Shown here in pieces: positions 6,464-10,726 of a DNA stretch of 10,726 nt. The stretch is from an uncultured Actinomycetes bacterium (GTDB taxonomy: Bacteria; Actinomycetota; Actinomycetes; S36-B12; UBA5976). The notes under the pieces are model-generated. The model searched no databases. It was not told where the DNA came from and saw only the letters and a program-made list of their open reading frames with translations. Position numbers and translations under genes: made by a program. Within the stretch, counting starts at the first letter, position 1. Each line of letters begins with the position of its first letter. The stretch spans positions 1 to 10,726 of the forward strand of contig CALBND010000123.1 in the NCBI GenBank assembly GCA_937896305.1, given 5' to 3'.

Positions 6464-6540
6464 TGGTGCCCTCGGTGGGACTCGAACCCACACTGTGCAG
6501 ATTTTAAGTCTGCTGCCTCTGCCGATTGGGCTACGAGGGC
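6464..6540 (-). tRNA. tRNA-Leu (anticodon UAA), CCA encoded
   Basis: The minus strand folds into a full cloverleaf. The acceptor stem pairs 6540-6534 with 6474-6468, followed by discriminator A (6467) and encoded CCA (6466-6464). The anticodon stem GCAGA/TCTGC encloses CTTAAAA, giving anticodon UAA at 6506-6504 for the codon UUA. The T arm is GTGGG, TTCGAGT, CCCAC. The variable region is only five bases (6496-6492), whereas bacterial leucine tRNAs normally have a long variable arm. A73 is the base expected for leucine. The gene lies 18 bases after the uracil-DNA glycosylase stop and 20 bases before the lipoprotein start. Confidence 0.95.
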
Positions 6541-6558
6541 AATAGATACAGATTACTT

Positions 6559-7266
6559 TTAACCTGAAATCAGTTTGCGAGCAGATCCAAATATTTGATC
6601 TAGCATCGCTTCGGTAAGTCTGCCAGTAAAGGTATTTTGTTGACTCGGGTGATAGCTACCTAAGAGAGTAATTTCTTGGTTTTTTCTTAAAAAAACTATT
6701 TTGGATCCATGAGAGAATTTGACCTTATCTTTGGCAACAAATCCTTGGCTAGCAAAAAGATCAATAGCTGCCTTCCATGCAAAACTACCAAGTGCTATTA
6801 CTACTTTTAATTCTTTTTCAATAAATTTCCATTCCAAATCTAACCACTTACTACAGGTATCTCTTTCTTTTATTGTTGGTTTATTATCAGGCGGAGCACA
6901 TCTCACAGCAGTTATAACTCTGGCGTTATCTAGTTTTAATCCATCTTTTTTATTTATAGATTGTGCTTGATTAGCAAATCCTGCGGTATGCATTGCCCTA
7001 AAAAGCCAGTCCCCGCTTCGATCTCCTGTAAAAATTCTGCCGGTTCTATTCCCACCATGGGCTGCTGGTGCCAAACCAATAACTAGTAGTTCTGGTTTTT
7101 TATCCCCAAAACCTGGAATAGGTTTGCCCCAATAAACTTCATTTTCATAAGATTTTCTTTTTTCTTTTGCAACATCTCTAGTCCACTTAACCAAGCGGGG
7201 ACATTTCTTGCACTCACAAATAGCTTTTTCTAATTGCGTTAAATTCTTTATTGGACTTGCGACCAA
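6559..7266 (-). CDS. udgB: Uracil-DNA glycosylase, family 5 (UdgB type) with Fe-S cluster
   Basis: DNA repair enzyme that removes uracil, and in this family other deaminated bases, from DNA to begin base-excision repair. The hallmark motif GLAPAAHGGNRTGRIFTGD spans 64-82; it has Ala in place of a catalytic acidic or polar residue, as expected for family 5. The second motif GSYHPSQQN is at 203-211, followed by TFTGRLT. Cys19 and Cys22 (CKKC), Cys123 and Cys138 are the likely 4Fe-4S ligands. The length of 235 residues is about normal for the family. The start is taken as TTG 7266, which overlaps the end of the Ppx gene by 19 bases. No better start is visible before the conserved CPRLV region, so the exact N-terminus is uncertain. 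Confidence 0.92.
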   Translation of the reverse strand: MVASPIKNLTQLEKAICECKKCPRLVKWTRDVAKEKRKSYENEVYWGKPIPGFGDKKPELLVIGLAPAAHGGNRTGRIFTGDRSGDWLFRAMHTAGFANQAQSINKKDGLKLDNARVITAVRCAPPDNKPTIKERDTCSKWLDLEWKFIEKELKVVIALGSFAWKAAIDLFASQGFVAKDKVKFSHGSKIVFLRKNQEITLLGSYHPSQQNTFTGRLTEAMLDQIFGSARKLISG

Positions 7267-8171
7267 GCCACACCATCCAAAATATCTCTCTCACTGGCAA
7301 TAAGTTTTGTAGCACCAATGCCCTTCATTACTTCATCTAAAACAATGGATCCAGCAGTGATTACTTCAACTCTTCCCTCATGCATGTAGGGCAAAGCTGC
7401 TCGTTGTTTAAAGGAAAGTGCAATGAAATCTTTAGCTGTTTGACTGATTTGTTCATTAGTGATCTCAGCCCCATGTAATACATCTGGATCATATTTTGTT
7501 AATTGCAAAATGTGTGCCACCACTGTGGTTACTGTGCCAGCAACTCCGACCACAGTTTTGGCTTTTGCCCAATCAACTTCTTTGCTTGCTAGAGAGAGTT
7601 TTTCTTGAACATCTTTTCTAATTGCTGCTTCTTGTTCTTTGGTTGGATTTCCACCTGGAGTGTGTCTTTCAGTCATTCGCACACATCCCACATCCATGGA
7701 AAAAGAACCAGTTGGTTTCATATCGCCCAACACTAATTCGGTTGAGCCACCACCTAAATCAATTACTAAATATGGGGCTTGATGTTTATTTCTTAATGAT
7801 CTTGTGGCTCCCTCAAAAGATAAAGCTGCTTCGACTGTGCCCGGAATTACTTCAGGCACTACACCAAGTCGATCTATTACTCCTTTTATGAACATGGCAC
7901 GGTTTTTTGCATCTCGGGTAGCACTTGTGGCTACAAACTTTAAATGCTCCACTTTATGTAATTTAAGTATTTCGTCATATTCTGCAACTGCTTTAAATGT
8001 TCTTTCCAAAGCTGCTGGGGAAAAAGCGCCAGTTTTATCGACTCCTTGACCTAGTCGAACAATTCTCATCTCACGTACAACATCTGTAGCGATTTGTTTT
8101 TCTGTATCAATGTCAGTTATCAATAAACGAATTGAGTTAGTACCACAATCTATTGCTGCTACACGTTTCAT
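7248..8171 (-). CDS. ppx: Ppx/GppA family exopolyphosphatase / pppGpp phosphatase
   Basis: A 307-residue protein of the actin-like ATPase fold that hydrolyses inorganic polyphosphate or (p)ppGpp; which one cannot be told. The first phosphate loop AAIDCGTNSIRLL is at residues 5-17 and the second, DLGGGSTELVLGD, at 138-150. VGVAGTVTT in the second half is also typical. The length matches the short actinobacterial two-domain form and lacks the C-terminal HD-like extension of the E. coli enzymes. At 111-115 the sequence is GTVEA where many relatives have GxEEA. The reading frame is open to 8192, but ATG 8171, preceded by GAGGAAA, gives the family N-terminus. The start overlaps the DUF501 stop as TGATG, implying coupled translation. 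Confidence 0.92.
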   Translation of the reverse strand: MKRVAAIDCGTNSIRLLITDIDTEKQIATDVVREMRIVRLGQGVDKTGAFSPAALERTFKAVAEYDEILKLHKVEHLKFVATSATRDAKNRAMFIKGVIDRLGVVPEVIPGTVEAALSFEGATRSLRNKHQAPYLVIDLGGGSTELVLGDMKPTGSFSMDVGCVRMTERHTPGGNPTKEQEAAIRKDVQEKLSLASKEVDWAKAKTVVGVAGTVTTVVAHILQLTKYDPDVLHGAEITNEQISQTAKDFIALSFKQRAALPYMHEGRVEVITAGSIVLDEVMKGIGATKLIASERDILDGVAWSQVQ

Positions 8172-8662
8172 CAAATTTCCTCTGCTAGACAAGATTTTTT
8201 AGCCCAGTTACCAATTCTTTGTAATGCGTCATCTCCTACTGGATTTATTCCTGGTCCAACTGCTAGTGAATGAGCAATTAAAGCATGTAAGCATTTAACT
8301 CTTGTTGGCATTCCCCCAGCAGAAATATTAGTGATGGCTTCATTGGTGCCATATTTATTTCTTCTTGTTAAATAATCTTGATGTGCGCCTTGATATTTTT
8401 TAGCAAAATCTTCATCGGTAGCTAGTCGTTCTTCATACTCTTTCATCAACCCAGACGCTTCAAGGGTGCCAATTGCTGAATTTAATGATTTACAAGTTAA
8501 ATAGAAATGAGTTGGGAAAGGCTCTGTCTCTTCTATAACAGGATTAGTTGAAACCACGGTTGGGTTGCCACATTCACATCTATTTGCAATGGCAATAACT
8601 CCACGGGGTCTTCTGCCTAATTGTTTTTCAATTGCTATTAAATCTTTTTCTTCAACAATCAT
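8171..8662 (-). CDS. DUF501 family protein
   Basis: A 163-residue protein of the DUF501 family, conserved in actinobacteria and of unknown biochemical function. Family blocks visible are GRRPRGVIAIANRCECGNP (16-34), PFPTHFYLTC (48-57), AHQDYLTRR (about 93-101) and the C-terminal SAGGMPTRVKCLHALIAHSLA. Cys29, Cys31, Cys57 and Cys124 lie in or near conserved blocks and could bind metal, although no direct evidence is seen. There is no signal peptide or membrane helix, so it is probably cytoplasmic. The start codon overlaps the FtsB-like stop as ATGA (four bases) and its stop overlaps the ppx start, so its synthesis is tied to both neighbours. The steady link to eno, ftsB and ppx is characteristic of actinobacteria. 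Confidence 0.92.
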   Translation of the reverse strand: MIVEEKDLIAIEKQLGRRPRGVIAIANRCECGNPTVVSTNPVIEETEPFPTHFYLTCKSLNSAIGTLEASGLMKEYEERLATDEDFAKKYQGAHQDYLTRRNKYGTNEAITNISAGGMPTRVKCLHALIAHSLAVGPGINPVGDDALQRIGNWAKKSCLAEEI

Positions 8663-9126
8663 TTGGGAGCATTCGGTCTCACCACAGTGAATGCTTCATT
8701 TTTGTTTGAAACAACACCGCTGTCTGCTTCTAACCAAGATTCGTAAAGATTTTTGTACCAAGGTTGAGGGGGTGCAGGTTGGCCAGCCCAAGCAGTAGTT
8801 GGTGGTGCGTTTGTAATTATTTCTGGCTGCCCGTCTAAACCAATAACACTAAAAGCAACTTCACCTGGCAGTACATAATGTAGACGAACGCGAGCTTGAG
8901 ATGCGATGTAATAGGGATCATTCCATTTTTGTTGAACTTCTTTTAATATTTCAACTTGCTTTTCAGCTTGGGCTACTTGAATTTTAAGGGCAGCAATTCT
9001 TGCTCTTTGGGCAACTAAATCTCTAACTGGTGAAGCAAGCATCATAATTAAAATTATTATTGCTGAGAGTAAAACTACTAAGCGACCATTTATTGATGGT
9101 CGTTGTAGTCTATTTAGTTTTGCCAT
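8659..9126 (-). CDS. ftsB: FtsB/DivIC-type septum formation initiator
   Basis: A 155-residue bitopic membrane protein of the divisome. Residues 1-15 are basic and cytoplasmic, about 16-33 form one membrane helix, and about 35-68 form a coiled coil (ARIAALKIQVAQAEKQVEIL). The conserved block WNDPYYIASQARVRLHYVLPGE follows at 68-89. The family's role is to join FtsL and FtsQ in the division complex and to help activate septal wall synthesis. The last 60 or so residues are proline-rich and poorly conserved, as in other actinobacterial members, and are longer than in E. coli FtsB. AGGA lies six bases before the ATG, 18 bases after the enolase stop. The symbol rests on domain type and gene order. 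Confidence 0.9.
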   Translation of the reverse strand: MAKLNRLQRPSINGRLVVLLSAIIILIMMLASPVRDLVAQRARIAALKIQVAQAEKQVEILKEVQQKWNDPYYIASQARVRLHYVLPGEVAFSVIGLDGQPEIITNAPPTTAWAGQPAPPQPWYKNLYESWLEADSGVVSNKNEAFTVVRPNAPK

Positions 9127-9144
9127 ACTTCCTAGATAACCGCT

Positions 9145-10416
9145 TTAGAAGCGTGGAAATGCGGAGCGACCCGCATATTTTGCTTTATTACCCAGTTCTT
9201 GTTCAATTCTTAAGAGTTGGTTGTATTTAGCAACTCTTTCTCCACGTGCTGGGGCACCTGTTTTAATCTGTCCCCCATTTGTGGCAACTGCCAAATCTGC
9301 AATTGTGGTGTCTTCGGTTTCACCTGATCGATGACTCATCATGGTGGCATAGTTATTTTTTTGAGCAAGTGTCACAGCATCAAGGGTTTCAGTTAAAGAT
9401 CCAATTTGGTTTACTTTTACTAAAAGCGCATTTGCAGTTTGTTCACTAATTCCTCTTTGTAGACGAGTTGGATTTGTTACAAACAAATCATCACCCACTA
9501 ATTGAACTTTGTCCCCTACAACTTCTGTTAAGTGTTTCCATCCAGCCCAATCTTCTTCGTTCATCCCATCTTCAATTGAAACCAATGGATAATCATTTAC
9601 CAAACTTGCATAATATTGAGCCATCCATTCTGAAGATCTTTTTTCACCTTCAAATGAATAACTGCCATCTTTATAAAATTCTGTTGCAGCAACATCTAGT
9701 GCTAATGCGACTTGTTTTCCAGGTTCAAAACCTGCTTTAGAAATTGCTTCTAAAATCAAATCAAGTGCTGCTCGGTTGTTAGGAAGTTGTGGTGCAAAAC
9801 CACCTTCATCTCCTAAACCTGTGGCAAGTTTTTTACTTTTTAATACAGATTTCAATGCGTGATAAACCTCAGCGCCACCTTGTAGGGCATCTGAGTAAGA
9901 ATCAAAACCAATTGGTGCAATCATGAACTCTTGAATTTCTACATCAGTATCAGCGTGTGCTCCACCGTTAAGAATGTTCATCATTGGTACTGGCAACAAG
10001 TTAGCTTCGGCTCCACCTAAATATCTGAATAATGATTGGCCACTGCTTAATGCGGCAGCTCGGGCAACAGCTAAGGAAACACCCAAGATTGCATTAGCGC
10101 CTAATTTTGATTTTGTTGGAGTGCCATCAAGAGCGATCATTAATTCATCAATTGCTCTTTGTTCACTTGCTTCAAGGCCAATTACTTTTGGGGCAATTTC
10201 GTTTTGAATAGCAGCAACGGCTTTTCTAACACCTTTTCCGCCGTATCTTTTTTCACCATCTCTTAATTCATGTGCTTCGAAAGCACCAGTAGAGGCACCA
10301 GAGGGCACTCCAGCTCGAGCAAAAGTTTTGTCTGAAAGCACCACGTCAACTTCAACAGTTGGATTTCCACGAGAATCTAATATTTCACGAGCGTTAACGG
10401 ATTGAATGGTGGCCAC
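9145..10416 (-). CDS. eno: Enolase (phosphopyruvate hydratase)
   Basis: Glycolytic enzyme converting 2-phosphoglycerate to phosphoenolpyruvate in the cytoplasm. All key residues are seen: catalytic Glu204 in GDEGG and Lys334 in LLVKVNQIG; Mg ligands Asp241 (ALDVAATEFY), Glu282 (SIEDG) and Asp309 (VGDD); His154 in GGAHAD; and the signature SHRSGETEDT at 361-370. The length of 423 is usual for bacterial enolases. The start is GTG 10416, with AAAAGGAGC about ten bases upstream, giving the family N-terminus ATIQSVNAREILDSRGNPT. It is the first gene of the minus-strand run; high expression is expected and the AAGGAG ribosome site agrees. Confidence 0.98.
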   Translation of the reverse strand: MATIQSVNAREILDSRGNPTVEVDVVLSDKTFARAGVPSGASTGAFEAHELRDGEKRYGGKGVRKAVAAIQNEIAPKVIGLEASEQRAIDELMIALDGTPTKSKLGANAILGVSLAVARAAALSSGQSLFRYLGGAEANLLPVPMMNILNGGAHADTDVEIQEFMIAPIGFDSYSDALQGGAEVYHALKSVLKSKKLATGLGDEGGFAPQLPNNRAALDLILEAISKAGFEPGKQVALALDVAATEFYKDGSYSFEGEKRSSEWMAQYYASLVNDYPLVSIEDGMNEEDWAGWKHLTEVVGDKVQLVGDDLFVTNPTRLQRGISEQTANALLVKVNQIGSLTETLDAVTLAQKNNYATMMSHRSGETEDTTIADLAVATNGGQIKTGAPARGERVAKYNQLLRIEQELGNKAKYAGRSAFPRF

Positions 10417-10454
10417 TTTAAAATTGCTCCTTTTAATTTAAATCTGTGCTCCCA

Positions 10455-10460
10455 AGTGTA
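10455..10460 (-). promoter_or_regulatory. Candidate -10 box for the eno-led transcript
   Basis: On the minus strand TACACT fits TAnnnT and would start the transcript near 10448, giving a leader of about 30 bases that includes the enolase ribosome site. No clear -35 is visible at 17-18 bases. It lies in the only gap of useful size upstream of this run. Confidence 0.35.
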
Positions 10461-10490
10461 TCTAAAAGTGCTGAGTTGAATTAAGGTGTG

Positions 10491-10496
10491 TAAATT
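10491..10496 (+). promoter_or_regulatory. Probable -10 box of a leaderless MpaB-like transcript
   Basis: TAAATT fits TAnnnT and ends seven bases before ATG 10504. There is no ribosome binding site between it and the ATG, as for msrA and the EamA gene. Confidence 0.42.
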
Positions 10497-10503
10497 GTTG
10501 AGC

Positions 10504-10726
10504 ATGCTTGCACCAGAATTAACCTTTGGCGAACCAAATACTGAATCAAATGATCCAGGATACTTTGGTCCTGGAACAATTACTTGGAGAATTCATTCTG
10601 ATGTTATGGCAGTAATTGGTGGTGTTCGCGCATTATTTTTACAAGCCCTAGAACCAAGAGCATTTGGTGGAGTGCAAGCTCATTCTAGATATCGCGAAGA
10701 ACCTTTTGGCAGATTATTGAGAACAG
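10504..10726 (+). CDS. MpaB/DUF2236-family oxygenase, 5' part only
   Basis: The first 74 codons of a gene that runs off the window. DPGYFGPGTITWRIHSD near residues 17-33, then a hydrophobic IGGVRALFLQALEP and GGVQAHSRYREEPFGRLLRT, match the start of oxygenase MpaB-family proteins (formerly DUF2236), which include latex-clearing-protein relatives and are common in actinobacteria. The family binds heme and its conserved histidine is expected near this HSRY region or later, but most of the domain is not visible. Substrate unknown. It diverges from eno across an 87-base gap and seems to have a separate, leaderless transcript. Confidence 0.82.
   Translation, partial: MLAPELTFGEPNTESNDPGYFGPGTITWRIHSDVMAVIGGVRALFLQALEPRAFGGVQAHSRYREEPFGRLLRT

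Noticed and set aside
6444..6491. N-terminal extension of the thioredoxin-fold lipoprotein
   Set aside because: The extra 16 codons fall partly inside the tRNA-Leu gene and would bury the lipoprotein signal peptide.
8172..8192. Seven-residue N-terminal extension of Ppx/GppA
   Set aside because: The ribosome site GAGGAAA and the family N-terminus both point to ATG 8171.

Overview
The window reads as ordinary chromosome from a low-GC, tightly packed actinobacterium. The strongest lineage evidence is the minus-strand order enolase, FtsB/DivIC-like protein, DUF501 protein, Ppx/GppA phosphatase, which is a typical actinobacterial arrangement (the mycobacterial eno region has the same order). The AT-rich codon use, very short gaps and genes that seem to start at or near their transcription start point toward a streamlined aquatic lineage such as Nanopelagicales (acI). 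That placement is inference; no rRNA or other strong phylogenetic marker is present.

Layout from left to right. (1) Positions 1-1049, minus strand: a threonine ammonia-lyase gene cut by the window edge inside its ACT domain. (2) A 90-base divergent gap, then on the plus strand an MFS transporter (1140-2393) and peptide-methionine sulfoxide reductase MsrA (2436-2954). (3) A long, nearly symmetrical hairpin at 2954-3001 that can stop transcription from both sides. (4) Minus strand: a Bax inhibitor-1/YetJ-like membrane protein (3008-3838) and an EamA/DMT permease (3883-4776). (5) A 174-base divergent region with a repeat and a palindrome, then on the plus strand a lysine-rich histone H1-like protein (4951-5325), a hairpin, and a small exported protein of unknown function (5415-5864). 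(6) A long minus-strand run from 10416 down to 5865: eno, ftsB-like, DUF501, ppx/gppA, type-5 uracil-DNA glycosylase, tRNA-Leu(UAA), and a thioredoxin-fold lipoprotein. Spacing is from overlapping to 20 nt, so it may be one transcript. (7) Plus strand from 10504: the 5' end of an MpaB/DUF2236-family oxygenase, cut by the window end.

The large run mixes core metabolism (enolase), division (FtsB-like), phosphate or alarmone metabolism (Ppx/GppA), DNA repair (UDG) and translation (tRNA-Leu). The tRNA appears embedded in the transcript, so its processing would leave the lipoprotein mRNA with a leader of about 20 nt. Several single genes (msrA, the EamA permease, the MpaB-like gene, possibly the MFS gene) lack a Shine-Dalgarno sequence and have a TAnnnT hexamer 6-10 nt before the start codon, consistent with leaderless transcripts. 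Genes inside the run, the H1-like gene and the exported-protein gene mostly have purine-rich ribosome sites.

I found no mobile element, CRISPR array, phage gene, toxin-antitoxin pair or defence system, and no gene-free stretch longer than about 300 bases. The most unusual items are the short-variable-arm tRNA-Leu(UAA) inside a protein operon, the stand-alone H1-like protein with a distinct C-terminal tail, and a substitution in a conserved acidic motif of the Ppx/GppA protein.
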